NCBI GenBank assembly: GCA_001917905.1
Contig: MNEX01000059.1
Location: forward strand, 1 to 34,284
Length of the DNA: 34,284 bases
Direction of reading: 5' to 3'
From: Acidobacteria bacterium 13_1_40CM_65_14
GTDB taxonomy: Bacteria; Acidobacteriota; Vicinamibacteria; Vicinamibacterales; CAVVIG01
The notes beneath the pieces are model-generated. The model was not told where the DNA came from and did not search any database. It was given only the letters and a program-made list of their open reading frames with translations. This document shows, piece by piece, positions 23,105-31,139 of this stretch (the stretch's first letter is position 1; the number at the start of each line of letters is the position of its first letter). Both the position numbers and the translations under genes were made by a program.

Positions 23105-24276
23105 CAGAGACACGCATCGCAGAGCGCGGCCACGACCCGCTCGAGGTCCATGTCGGACAAACCGGGATAGAGCGGCAGCATGACGCAGCGATCCTCCGCG
23201 CGCTCGCTTTCACGCAGGGTCCGACTGGCGCTCCATGGCACCGTTTCATAGGCGGCCGTGCGATGCGTGCACATGACGCCTCGCTTCGACGCGATGCCAT
23301 GGTTCAACAGCGACTGCATGACTTGACGCTGACCGCAGCGGTCGGGCAGGCGGACGCAGTAGCTCTGCCAGTTCGTGCGCGCCCACACGGGCTCCTCTGG
23401 AACCCGCAGGCCGGGGATGCCGGCGAGGAGCGTCGCGTAGCGCACCGCGACACTCCGGCGGCGCTCGAGGATCTCCGGGAGGCGTCGAAGCTGCACACGC
23501 CCGACCGCCGCCTGAAGATCGGTGAGACGGTAGTTGAAGCCGACGGTGTCGTACGTTTCGAACAGGACGGTCGACGCCTCGTGCCGGACGACGTCGGGCA
23601 CACTCATGCCGTGCTGGCGCCACCGTCTGAACTGCGCGTCCCATTCGGTACGCGACGTCGTGATCATCCCGCCGTCGCCGGTCGTGATGACCTTGCGCGG
23701 ATGGAACGAGAAGCAGGCGATGTCGCCGTGCGGTTTGCCGATGCGCTCCCACTGGCCCTGGAAGAGCAGTTCGGTCCCGATCGCGCAGGCGGCGTCCTCG
23801 ACGACCCACAGACCGTAGCGACGCGCGGTTGCGACGATCGCCTCGAGGTCACACGGCATGCCGAGTTGATGCACGCACAGAATCGCGCGCGTCCGCGCGT
23901 TGATGGCCGGCTCGATGGCGGCGGGGTTCATGTTGAGCGTGGCGGGCTCGATGTCGACGAACACCGGCGTCGCGCCGCAGTACCGGATGGCATTGGCGGT
24001 GGCGATGAACGAGTGGCTGACGGTGATGACCTCGTCGCCGGGACCAATCCCCAGCGCGCGAAGCGCCAGATGCAGCGCCGTCGTGCAGCTCGACACGGCG
24101 CACGCGTGCGGCGCGCCGACGTACTCGGCAAACTCACGCTCGAATGCCGCAACTTCCGGCCCTTGCGTGAGCCACCCGCTTCGGAGCGTTCGGCCGACCG
24201 CTTCAATCTCCTGGTCGTCCAGCCATGGGGCCGTGATGGGAATCCGCGTCGCGACCATCGACATCGCCGCACTCAT
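23104..24276 (-). CDS. DegT/DnrJ/EryC1-family aminotransferase (second in operon)
   Basis: This 390-residue PLP enzyme converts a keto-sugar nucleotide to an amino sugar with glutamate as likely donor. The ATG at 24276 was chosen because it overlaps the epimerase stop (ATGA). Fold markers: PITAPWLDDQEIEAV at the N-terminus, SSCTTALHLALRALGIGPGD (phosphate-binding region), VEDAACAIG with the PLP-ring aspartate D161, FSFHPRKVITTGDGG with the Schiff-base lysine K195, and NYRLTDLQAAVGRVQL. It pairs with the sugar epimerase/dehydratase just upstream. Its sequence clearly differs from the other DegT protein at 25973-27085, so two different amino sugars, or two positions on one sugar, are likely. 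The product cannot be named from sequence alone. Confidence 0.93.
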   Translation of the reverse strand: MSAAMSMVATRIPITAPWLDDQEIEAVGRTLRSGWLTQGPEVAAFEREFAEYVGAPHACAVSSCTTALHLALRALGIGPGDEVITVSHSFIATANAIRYCGATPVFVDIEPATLNMNPAAIEPAINARTRAILCVHQLGMPCDLEAIVATARRYGLWVVEDAACAIGTELLFQGQWERIGKPHGDIACFSFHPRKVITTGDGGMITTSRTEWDAQFRRWRQHGMSVPDVVRHEASTVLFETYDTVGFNYRLTDLQAAVGRVQLRRLPEILERRRSVAVRYATLLAGIPGLRVPEEPVWARTNWQSYCVRLPDRCGQRQVMQSLLNHGIASKRGVMCTHRTAAYETVPWSASRTLRESERAEDRCVMLPLYPGLSDMDLERVVAALCDACL

Positions 24277-25268
24277 CCGATCTTGGCGCATTGTGCCTCG
24301 TGCCACCACGTGACCAGCTGACGAAGACCATCCGCCAGGCTGATTGACGGCTCGTACCCGATCATTCGCCGCGCCTCGGCGATGTCGGCGAGTCGTCGCG
24401 GCACGGGGTTCACCTTGCGTTGCGCGGCGTGCTCCGGCCTCAGTCGTGAATTCATGACGGCCAACAGCTCATCGGCCAGCTCGTTCAGCGATGTTTCGGT
24501 GCCGCTCCCGATGTTGAACACTTTGTCGCTCACCGGCGCCGCCGCGGCCAGCACGTTCGCCCGCGCGATGTCCGCCACGTGGACGAAATCCATCGTCTGC
24601 GTGCCGTCGCCGAAGATGATGGGTGGGCGGCCGGAAGCAATGGCCTGCATCCACCGGATGAACACTTCGGTGTAGGCGCCGAACACGTCCATTCGCGGAC
24701 CGTACACGTTGAAGTACCGCAGCGCCACGTACGGCAGGCCGTACATCTCGTTGAAGCTGCGCAGCAGGCCTTCGTTGAACAGCTTCGCCGCCCCGTACAT
24801 CGTGCGGTTGCCGTACGGGTGATGAGATTCGCCCGTCGGAAAGCCTTCGGCGGCCCCGTAGACTGAGGCGGACGATGCGGCGACGACTTTTCGAACGCCC
24901 GCGTGCGCGGCCGCCTCGATCACGTTGAACGTGCCATCCACGAGAACTTCGCGTGCCAGTCGCGGCTCGTCCGCGCACTGCGTGATCCGGATGGCCGCCT
25001 GGTGAAACACCACGTCGATGCCCGGCATCAGATACTCGAGCAGCTCGCTGTTGCGAATGTCGCCGGTCACGATCTTGACCGGGCCGTGCTCGAGCGCCCA
25101 CGCCACGTTCTCGCGCGTGCCGCGAACGAAGTTATCGACGATCACAATCTCCGCCGCGCCGGCTCGCACGAGCTCGTCCGCGATGTGCGAGCCGATGAGG
25201 CCAAGGCCGCCCGTGATGAGCGCGCGGCAGCCGCGCAGCGTTACGGCCGCGTGATCACACCTGGACAT
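24273..25268 (-). CDS. NAD-dependent nucleotide-sugar epimerase/dehydratase (extended SDR)
   Basis: This 331-residue extended short-chain dehydrogenase has the NAD-binding ITGGLGLIGSHIAD (18-31), IVDNFVRGTREN, HQAAIRITQCADEP, the active-site serine region ASSASVYG (131-138) and the catalytic pair Y158/K162 in MYGAAK. The C-terminal substrate domain has LRYFNVYGPRMDVFGAYTEV and FGDGTQTMDFVHVADIARA. It resembles UDP-glucose 4-epimerase/UDP-glucuronate 4-epimerase relatives such as WbpP and Gne. The start overlaps the acyltransferase end by 14 bases, and its stop overlaps the aminotransferase start. It probably supplies a 4-epimer or a keto intermediate for the downstream aminotransferase; which one is undetermined. 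Confidence 0.92.
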   Translation of the reverse strand: MSRCDHAAVTLRGCRALITGGLGLIGSHIADELVRAGAAEIVIVDNFVRGTRENVAWALEHGPVKIVTGDIRNSELLEYLMPGIDVVFHQAAIRITQCADEPRLAREVLVDGTFNVIEAAAHAGVRKVVAASSASVYGAAEGFPTGESHHPYGNRTMYGAAKLFNEGLLRSFNEMYGLPYVALRYFNVYGPRMDVFGAYTEVFIRWMQAIASGRPPIIFGDGTQTMDFVHVADIARANVLAAAAPVSDKVFNIGSGTETSLNELADELLAVMNSRLRPEHAAQRKVNPVPRRLADIAEARRMIGYEPSISLADGLRQLVTWWHEAQCAKIG

Positions 25269-25998
25269 GAGTCATCTCTCCTGCGCGGCTTTCCCGCTCT
25301 GGATCCGTGGTCCGCGTGCCGATGATGCGCGCCGGCACGCCGGCGACGATCGAAAACGGCGGGACGTCCTTGGTCACCACCGCACCGGCGCCGACGATGG
25401 CGCCCCGGCCGACGGTGATGCCCGGCAGCACGACGGCGTTCATCCCGACGTCGGCCCACGCCTCGATGCGAACGGGTTTGATGTCGAGATCCGTCTGGAC
25501 GATCGGGACGTCGACCGGCACGCCGGTGTGCGTCGAGCCGAGGACCTTCGCGCCGGGACCCCAGCCGACGTAGTCCCCGAGGATCAGATCGCGCGCGTCG
25601 AAGTAGGCCTGCGGCCCAATCCAGACGTGATTGCCGATGATGCAGGTGCCGTCGAACCGGCCCTGGATGTATGCCTGCGCGCCGATGAACACGGCGTCGC
25701 CGATCTCGGCGCGATCGAGGTGCTTGAAGCCGGCGCCTGGGCCGATGACGAGGCCGTGACCGACCGAACGGGCAGCGGCGCGCCAGATGGCGCGTCGCAT
25801 CATGACGTCGAGATGCCCCTCGCCGAGGGCGAATCGCGCGTACAGCTCGACGAGGCCCTGATAGCCGTACTGCGCGCGCAGCGACGCCGCGAGTCCGACT
25901 TCGAAGTCCGGATCCGTCGCGACGTCTTCGCGGCCGTGCACGGCGCGGACGATGCGATGCGAGCCGTTGACCTTAGAAGGCGTGGACATGGTGGACAT
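25255..25998 (-). CDS. Left-handed beta-helix (hexapeptide-repeat) acyltransferase
   Basis: This 247-residue protein has an N-terminal helical part (VGLAASLRAQYGYQGLVELYARF) and, from about residue 80, isoleucine/valine-led hexapeptide repeats (LVIGPGAGF, EIGDAVFIGAQAYIQG, IIGNHVWIGPQAYFDA), ending in the conserved IVGAGAVVTKDVPPFSIVAG then VPARIIG. A histidine in GSTHTGVPV is a candidate catalytic base. Such trimeric enzymes acetylate sugar hydroxyl or amino groups using acetyl-CoA. It lies between the first DegT gene and the epimerase, overlapping both. The start could be ATG 25998 or ATG 25989. It is longer and clearly different from the WlbB-like acyltransferase at 28119, so a second acylation, such as O-acetylation of the glycan, is plausible. 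Confidence 0.9.
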   Translation of the reverse strand: MSTMSTPSKVNGSHRIVRAVHGREDVATDPDFEVGLAASLRAQYGYQGLVELYARFALGEGHLDVMMRRAIWRAAARSVGHGLVIGPGAGFKHLDRAEIGDAVFIGAQAYIQGRFDGTCIIGNHVWIGPQAYFDARDLILGDYVGWGPGAKVLGSTHTGVPVDVPIVQTDLDIKPVRIEAWADVGMNAVVLPGITVGRGAIVGAGAVVTKDVPPFSIVAGVPARIIGTRTTDPERESRAGEMTHVQV

Positions 25999-27085
25999 TG
26001 TGGTGCACCGCGGCCGACACGAACTCGACCTGGATGTTCGAGAGCTCGGGATACATCGGCAGCGACAGGACCTCGCGCGCCGCGCGCTCGGTCTGCGGAA
26101 ATTCGCCCGCGACGTAGCCCAGATCGCGATAGCCGTCCTGCAGATGCACGGGGATCGGATAGTGAATCCCGGTCTGCACTCCGTAGGTCTGCAGCGTGCG
26201 CTGCAGCTCGGTGCGATCGGCGGAGCGCACGGCGTAGATGTGATAGACGTGACGCGCGTACGGCATCTCGACCGGCCGCACGACGTCCGCCTCTTTCAAA
26301 TAGCGCTCGTACTCGACCGCCCGGCTGCGACGCCCTTCGGTCCACGCATCGAGGCGACGCAGCTTCACGCGGAGGATGGCGCCTTGCAATCCCTCCATCC
26401 GGTAGTTGTAGCCACGGAGGACGTGGTGATACTTCCGCGCCTGGCCGCCGTCGCGCAGCATGCGCAGCATGTCGGCGCGCTTCGCGTCGTTAGTGACGAC
26501 GATGCCGCCTTCACCGTAAGCGCCGAGATTTTTTCCGGGATAGAAACTGAAGCAGCCGAGCGTGCCGAGGCTCCCGACGCGCTGGCCGTTGTATTCGGCG
26601 CCGTGCGCCTGCGCCGCGTCCTCGATCACCAGCAGGCCGTGCTTGCGGGCGATGGCGAGAATCGGATCCATGTCGGCCGGCTGGCCGTAGAGGTGGACCG
26701 GCAGGATCGCTTTGGTCCGCGGCGTGATGGCCGCTTCGATCTGCGTGACGTCCATCGTGAACGATCGCGGATCGATGTCGACGAACACCGGGTGCGCGCC
26801 CGTGTAACAGATGGCGGCGACCGTCGCCACGAACGTGAACGGCACGGTGATGACTTCGTCGCCGCGGCCGATCCCGGCGGCGAGGAGCGCGAGATGAAGC
26901 GCGCTCGTGCCCGAGTTGACGGCGACGCCATGCTCGGCGCCGAGGTAGCCGGCGAACTCCGATTCGAAGGCGGCGACGTCGTCGCCGAGAATGTATTGCC
27001 CGGATTCGAGGACGCGGTTGATCGCTTGCTGGATGTCGTCTTTGATCGGCGCGTACTGCGCCTTGAGATCGAGAAACGGAATCAT
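25973..27085 (-). CDS. DegT/DnrJ/EryC1-family aminotransferase, WlbC/WbpE-like
   Basis: This 370-residue PLP aminotransferase starts at ATG 27085, overlapping the oxidoreductase stop (ATGA). Sequence markers: MIPFLDLKAQYAPIKDDI, NSGTSALHLALLAAGIGRGD, IEDAAQAHGAEYNG with the PLP aspartate D156, FSFYPGKNLGAYGEGG with the Schiff-base lysine K185, and NYRMEGLQGAIL. Immediately downstream of a Gfo/Idh dehydrogenase and a FTNDLFPRA-type acetyltransferase, it fits the WlbC/WbpE step: amination at C3 of UDP-3-keto-GlcNAc-uronic acid using glutamate. The pathway reading rests on gene order and family resemblance, as DegT sequences alone do not fix the substrate. Longer in-frame readings upstream to 27280 lie inside the oxidoreductase gene. 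Confidence 0.94.
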   Translation of the reverse strand: MIPFLDLKAQYAPIKDDIQQAINRVLESGQYILGDDVAAFESEFAGYLGAEHGVAVNSGTSALHLALLAAGIGRGDEVITVPFTFVATVAAICYTGAHPVFVDIDPRSFTMDVTQIEAAITPRTKAILPVHLYGQPADMDPILAIARKHGLLVIEDAAQAHGAEYNGQRVGSLGTLGCFSFYPGKNLGAYGEGGIVVTNDAKRADMLRMLRDGGQARKYHHVLRGYNYRMEGLQGAILRVKLRRLDAWTEGRRSRAVEYERYLKEADVVRPVEMPYARHVYHIYAVRSADRTELQRTLQTYGVQTGIHYPIPVHLQDGYRDLGYVAGEFPQTERAAREVLSLPMYPELSNIQVEFVSAAVHHNVHHVHAF

Positions 27086-28122
27086 ACGGCGCACCCGACG
27101 GCGTCGAGCTCGATGACCCGGCCGCGCGCGGCGATTGACGCGGTGGCGGCTTCGAGAATGCGGACCACCCGCAATCCCGCGTGTCCATCCGTCATCGTCG
27201 GCTGGCCCCCTTCGACGCACTTGATGAAATGTTTGGCTTCGGTGTTGAGCGCTTCGGTGATGTCGAGTTGCGGCGCGCACATGTCGCCGGAGCGGTAGTC
27301 GATGAGCATGCGGTACCGGCTGTTGCCGTTCCCGTTGCCATTGCCGTTGACGGTCACGCCCTTGTCGTAGACCTTGATCTTCTCGCTGGGCTCGAGATCG
27401 TCGTAGACGATCATCTTGCTGCTGCCGCCGATGAGCGTGCGGCGCACTTTCACCGGCGCGAGCCAGTTGACGTGCAGATGCGCGATGAGCCGATCCTGGA
27501 AGAACAGCGTGAGGTACGCGATGTTCTCGGGCTCGTTGCCCACATGGCTCATCCCCGTGGCCGAGACCGCGATCGGCTGCGACGGCAGCACGTGGTCCAT
27601 GATGGCCAGATCGTGCACGGCGAGATCCCAGATGACGTTGACGTCGTGCTGAAACAGTCCGAGGTTCACGCGGACCGAATCGTAGTAGTAGATGTCGCCG
27701 AGGCTGTTGCTCGTGACCAGCTCACGGATCTTCCGCACGGCGCCGGTGTACACGAACGTGTGGTCGACGCTGAGAATCAATTGGCGGCGCGCGGCTTCGT
27801 CGATCAGGCGCGCGGCCTGCTCGGAGGTCGACGCGAGCGGCTTCTCCACGAGCACGTGCTTGCCGGCCCGCAACGCCTGCATCGCCAGGTCATAGTGCGT
27901 CGACACCGGCGTGACGACGATCACGGCATCCACGCGCCGATCGGCGACGAGCTCGTTCGGATCGGCGTACGTCCTCACCGTGGGGTACCGGCCGCGCACG
28001 AGCGCCAGACGTTCCGGTCGCATATCGCTGACGGCCACCAGTTGGCAGCCGGGCACGTCCGCGAAGTTGCGGACGATGTTCGGGCCCCAGTAGCCGTAGC
28101 CGACGACTCCGAGTCGAATCAC
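27082..28122 (-). CDS. Gfo/Idh/MocA-family nucleotide-sugar dehydrogenase, WlbA/WbpB-like
   Basis: This 346-residue NAD(P)-dependent oxidoreductase starts with GTG at 28122, overlapping the acetyltransferase stop (GTGA). The Rossmann motif is VGYGYWGPNIVRNF (7-20), with TPVSTHYDLA, the EKP motif at 93-95, SVDHTFVYTGAVRKI, and WDLAVHD (165-171) carrying the likely substrate/catalytic D166 and H170. In a cassette with a WlbB-type acetyltransferase and a DegT aminotransferase it would oxidise C3 of UDP-N-acetylglucosaminuronic acid. An odd feature is NGNGNGNGN at residues 259-267, encoded by a short GTTGCC-type repeat (minus strand of about 27322-27348); it probably sits in a surface loop that varies in length. 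Confidence 0.93.
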   Translation of the reverse strand: MIRLGVVGYGYWGPNIVRNFADVPGCQLVAVSDMRPERLALVRGRYPTVRTYADPNELVADRRVDAVIVVTPVSTHYDLAMQALRAGKHVLVEKPLASTSEQAARLIDEAARRQLILSVDHTFVYTGAVRKIRELVTSNSLGDIYYYDSVRVNLGLFQHDVNVIWDLAVHDLAIMDHVLPSQPIAVSATGMSHVGNEPENIAYLTLFFQDRLIAHLHVNWLAPVKVRRTLIGGSSKMIVYDDLEPSEKIKVYDKGVTVNGNGNGNGNSRYRMLIDYRSGDMCAPQLDITEALNTEAKHFIKCVEGGQPTMTDGHAGLRVVRILEAATASIAARGRVIELDAVGCAV

Positions 28123-28628
28123 GAAATACTCCCTGGCGCCGGGTGCGCCTCGCCCGCGTCCCCGCGGACATCTCCCAGAATTCGCGCCGGAACACCGGCG
28201 ACAATCGCGAACGGCGGCACGTCGTGCGTCACGACGGCGCCGGCGCCAATCAAGGCGCCTCGGCCGATGGTCACGCCGGCGACGATCGTCACATTGCTGC
28301 CGATGGATGCGCCGGCGGCGACGCGCGTGTGCACCAGTTCCCAGTCGGCATCGGTCTGCAGGCGCCCGTTCGGGGCGAGCGCCCGCGGAAACAAATCGTT
28401 GGTGAACATCACGCCGTGGCCGACGAAGACGCCGTCTTCGATGGTCACGCCGTCGCAGATGAACGTGTGGCTCGAGATCTTGCAGGCGCGGCCGACGACC
28501 GCGCCGCGTTGAATTTCGACGAACGCGCCGATTCGAGTCGCATCGCCGATCCGGCAGCCGTACAGATTCACGAGCAGCGGCTGGTGGATGACGACGTCTT
28601 CACCGAGTACGACATCAGAGGCAATCAT
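28119..28628 (-). CDS. WlbB/WbpD-like UDP-amino-sugar N-acetyltransferase
   Basis: This 169-residue left-handed beta-helix acetyltransferase is composed almost entirely of hexapeptide repeats (VVLGEDVVIHQPLLVNLYG, RIGAFVEIQRGAVVG, TIEDGVFVGHGVMFTN), ending GALIGAGAVVTHDVPPFAIV then AGVPARIL. The FTNDLFPRA segment is a hallmark of the WlbB/WbpD group, which N-acetylates the 3-amino group of UDP-GlcNAc3NA with acetyl-CoA to give the 2,3-diacetamido uronic acid nucleotide. The ATG at 28628 overlaps the Wzt stop and the end overlaps the oxidoreductase start (GTGA). The length is somewhat short for the family (about 190) because of a brief C-terminus. Confidence in the fold is high and in the exact substrate moderate. 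Confidence 0.92.
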   Translation of the reverse strand: MIASDVVLGEDVVIHQPLLVNLYGCRIGDATRIGAFVEIQRGAVVGRACKISSHTFICDGVTIEDGVFVGHGVMFTNDLFPRALAPNGRLQTDADWELVHTRVAAGASIGSNVTIVAGVTIGRGALIGAGAVVTHDVPPFAIVAGVPARILGDVRGDAGEAHPAPGSIS

Positions 28629-29881
28629 CGAAGGGCTACCTTCCTATCCGTCCTGTCTGTCCTGACAGGTGAAAGCCGAGCGGGTTGAGCATCCGGCACC
28701 CGCCACGTGTGCTCGAGCGCGACCAGTCCGTTGTCGCGACAGGTTGACGTGACGGAAAACGGATAGGCGTGGAACTGCACGTCGTGCGGCTTGACGGCGT
28801 GCGTGTCGAGGATGCCGACCGACAACGAGTAGCAACCGGGCAGCAACCGCAGATGCGGGATGACGAGATCGATGTGGCCGTCGCGATCGATCGTGCCCAG
28901 GTCGAGACGTGCGAGGTGCGTGTTGGTGCCGTGACAGTACACGCCGTCGCCGCGGTGGATATCGACGGCGAAATGCGGCCGCTCGATGGGACGCGACGTC
29001 TTGTAATGAATGCGGACGGTCAATCCGGCGCCGGTGTCGATCGCCTGCACCGGCCGGCCGCGGTCGTCGAACACCTCGACGCCCGCGAGATGGATGTCGG
29101 CATCGGCCGGGCGGCCGGCATCCCGGTTCGACGTCACGCGCCGGTACTCCTGGATGGCGGCCGCAGGATGGCCGTCGAATCGGACCCGGCCGCGATCGAT
29201 CAGCACCGCGCGGTTGCACAGGTCCAGCACCGCGGTCAGATTGTGCGACACGAAGACCAGCAGGACGCCGCTCGCGCGCAACGCGTGCATGCGCTCGACG
29301 CACCGCTCCTGGAATCGCGCGTCGCCGACGCTGAGCACCTCGTCGATCAGCAGAACGTCCGGATCGAGGTGGGCGGCGATCGCAAAACCCAGGCGCGCGT
29401 TCATGCCGGACGAGTAACGTTTCACCGGCGTGTCGATGAACTCCGTGATGCCGGCGAACTCGACGATCTCCTCGAACTTGCGGGCGATCTCGGCCTGTTT
29501 CATGCCCATGATCGCGCCCTGCAGGTAGACGTTCTCGCGGCCGGTCAGATCCGGATGGAAGCCGGCCGCCACTTCGATCAGCGCGCCGACGCGGCCGCGC
29601 ACCTCGCAGCGCCCGCGCGTCGGCTTGAGAATCCGCGTCAGCAGCTTGAGGGCCGTCGACTTGCCGGCCCCGTTCGGACCGATGATGCCGAGCGCTTCTC
29701 CAGGCGCCACGTCGAACGACACGTCATGCAGCGCCCAGAATTCTTCGGCGGCCAGCTCGTCGCTTCGACCTCGCACGAGCGCCCGCACGGCCGACGGGAT
29801 CAGATCGCGCAAGCTGTCGTGCCGCTCGCCGCGGCGGAACTTCTTCCAGACGCCGTTGAAGGTGACTCCCGGACGATTCAT
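28625..29881 (-). CDS. wzt: Wzt: ABC-type polysaccharide exporter ATPase with C-terminal glycan-binding domain
   Basis: This 418-residue protein powers export of a completed, lipid-linked glycan across the inner membrane. The ATPase domain (about 1-250) has Walker A GPNGAGKST (68-76), the signature YSSGM (156-160), Walker B LLIDE (177-181) and the switch histidine H213 in FVSHN. The C-terminal domain (about 260-400; IHLAGVEVFDDRGRPVQ, GCYSLSVGILD) matches the Wzt-C beta-sandwich that reads the chain's terminal cap in O-antigen exporters such as E. coli O8/O9a. The start at ATG 29881 is one base after the permease stop. The last 15 or so residues (VRTDRTDRKVALR) come from a GGACAGACAGGAC-like repeat at 28640-28670 and are probably a non-functional tail. 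Confidence 0.95.
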   Translation of the reverse strand: MNRPGVTFNGVWKKFRRGERHDSLRDLIPSAVRALVRGRSDELAAEEFWALHDVSFDVAPGEALGIIGPNGAGKSTALKLLTRILKPTRGRCEVRGRVGALIEVAAGFHPDLTGRENVYLQGAIMGMKQAEIARKFEEIVEFAGITEFIDTPVKRYSSGMNARLGFAIAAHLDPDVLLIDEVLSVGDARFQERCVERMHALRASGVLLVFVSHNLTAVLDLCNRAVLIDRGRVRFDGHPAAAIQEYRRVTSNRDAGRPADADIHLAGVEVFDDRGRPVQAIDTGAGLTVRIHYKTSRPIERPHFAVDIHRGDGVYCHGTNTHLARLDLGTIDRDGHIDLVIPHLRLLPGCYSLSVGILDTHAVKPHDVQFHAYPFSVTSTCRDNGLVALEHTWRVPDAQPARLSPVRTDRTDRKVALR

Positions 29882-29882
29882 G

Positions 29883-30704
29883 TCAGACGTTTTCCGCAAA
29901 CTGGAATTCGGCGCGATGGAAGAGCAGCCACGCGATCGCCAGGAGCGCGACCGACACCGCCGCCGCCGCCGCGAACGGTCCCATCGCCGGGAGCTGCCGT
30001 TCGAGCAGCGTGGCGCGATAGGCGTCGATGATCGGCGTCATCGGGTTGAGCAGGAGCAGCGTGCCCAGGCGGCCGCCGATGCGCTCGATCGGATAGACGA
30101 CCGACGTCGCGAACATCCAAACCGCCAGGACGATCTCGAACAGGTACTTGATGTCGCGGTAGAACAGGTTCGCCATCGCGAGGAAGAGCGCGACGCCCGC
30201 TGTGAACGCGACGTGGACCGCGACGATGACGGGCACGAACACGAGCGGCCATCCGACGGGGATGCGGTAATACGCCATCAGACCGACGAGCACCGTCGAG
30301 GCGACCGCGAAGTCCACGAGCGACACCAGAATCGCCGAAAAGGGAAAAATCTCCCGCGGGCAGTACACCTTGGTCACGAGACTCGTGTTGCTCGTCAGCG
30401 ACACGACCGCGAATCGCTGGGTGGACGCGAAGAAGTTCCACGTGCACAGGCCGCAGTACGCGAACAAGGGATACGGGACGGCCGTCTCGATCGGGGCCAC
30501 GCGCGTGAAGATCACCGAGAAGACGGCGGTGTTGACGAGCGGCATGAAGATCGCCCAGCCGAACCCCATGACCGTCTGCTTGTATCGCAGCAGGAGGTCG
30601 CGCGCGGTGATGCGCACCAGCAGCTCGCGATACTCGCGCTGCTCGACGACCATCTCGCGGACGTCGGCCACCAGGCGTGCGGAAAGTACAGAGACGGTTC
30701 GCAT
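29883..30704 (-). CDS. wzm: Wzm: ABC-2-type polysaccharide exporter permease
   Basis: This is a 273-residue inner-membrane permease. After a cytoplasmic, amphipathic N-terminus (REYRELLVRITARDLLLRYKQTVMG, typical of Wzm/TagG proteins) there are about six hydrophobic segments, including IFMPLVNTAVFSVIF, FSAILVSLVDFAVASTVLV, VFVPVIVAVHVAFTAGVALF and FAAAAAVSVALLAIAWLLF. The conserved NLFYRDIKYLFEIVLAVWMF and LLLNPMTPIIDAYR stretches are family hallmarks. With Wzt, encoded one base downstream, it forms the exporter channel. The start was set at ATG 30704 because the in-frame extension to 30818 is arginine-rich and contains the candidate sigma-54 promoter. It is the first gene of the ten-gene operon. 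Confidence 0.95.
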   Translation of the reverse strand: MRTVSVLSARLVADVREMVVEQREYRELLVRITARDLLLRYKQTVMGFGWAIFMPLVNTAVFSVIFTRVAPIETAVPYPLFAYCGLCTWNFFASTQRFAVVSLTSNTSLVTKVYCPREIFPFSAILVSLVDFAVASTVLVGLMAYYRIPVGWPLVFVPVIVAVHVAFTAGVALFLAMANLFYRDIKYLFEIVLAVWMFATSVVYPIERIGGRLGTLLLLNPMTPIIDAYRATLLERQLPAMGPFAAAAAVSVALLAIAWLLFHRAEFQFAENV

Positions 30705-30772
30705 GATCAACGCATGAACAGAAGTGTGAGTGAGACGCCGGGCGCGCCGGCGTTCAGGACGCTCCTGACTGG

Positions 30773-30788
30773 AGCAAGGAGTTCGCCA
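30773..30788 (-). promoter_or_regulatory. Candidate sigma-54 (-24/-12) promoter of the ABC exporter operon
   Basis: The minus strand reads TGGCGAACTCCTTGCT, matching 9 of 12 defined positions of TGGCACG-N4-TTGCW with GG and GC exactly 10 bases apart; the following base extends it to TTGCTC. The predicted start near 30762 leaves a leader of about 58 bases to the ATG at 30704. It shares TGGC and TTGCTC at identical spacing with the sites at 12044 and 31584. Confidence 0.55.
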
Positions 30789-31139
30789 ACCGCCCTCGGC
30801 CGCGGATTGAGAGGGCATCAGGCGCCATGCTGTCAGTCACGCCAGGAAAGGTCTGACGGAGGAGTGACTAACGTCTCCCGGCACCGCGCTTCGGGCAGCC
30901 GGCCGTGCGGATCGTTTGCCGACGCCGGCTCCAGCGTCTGCTCGCGCGCACGGAATCCGTTCGCCGCGTCCGCCGAGAGAACCCGCGAGCCGCTCGCCGG
31001 CGCGCAATCGAGCAGAGCGCGATTGTCGGAATACGGAAACCAGGACTGGAGAAAAAGGCGGAGAGACCTACGGGGTGAGATAGTGCGTGACCAGGAAATC
31101 TCGCAAGGCGGGAGGCACAACGCTGCGCCTCGACAGACC
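30789..31139. other. Gene-poor region upstream of the exporter operon
   Basis: This stretch of 351 bases carries no gene I can support. Two overlapping minus-strand open frames (30833-31120 and 30868-31143) exist; the second would start with a GTG overlapping the stop of the small gene at 31140. Both soon become arginine-, serine- and proline-rich without recognisable domains. The stretch could hold a decayed gene or upstream activator sites for the sigma-54 element at 30773-30788. Confidence 0.4.

Noticed and set aside
27181-28512. Long plus-strand open frame across the nucleotide-sugar genes
   Set aside because: It is a shadow of the Gfo/Idh and acetyltransferase genes (histidine-, arginine- and aspartate-rich). 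The minus-strand genes overlap by the usual ATGA/GTGA junctions and carry all family motifs.
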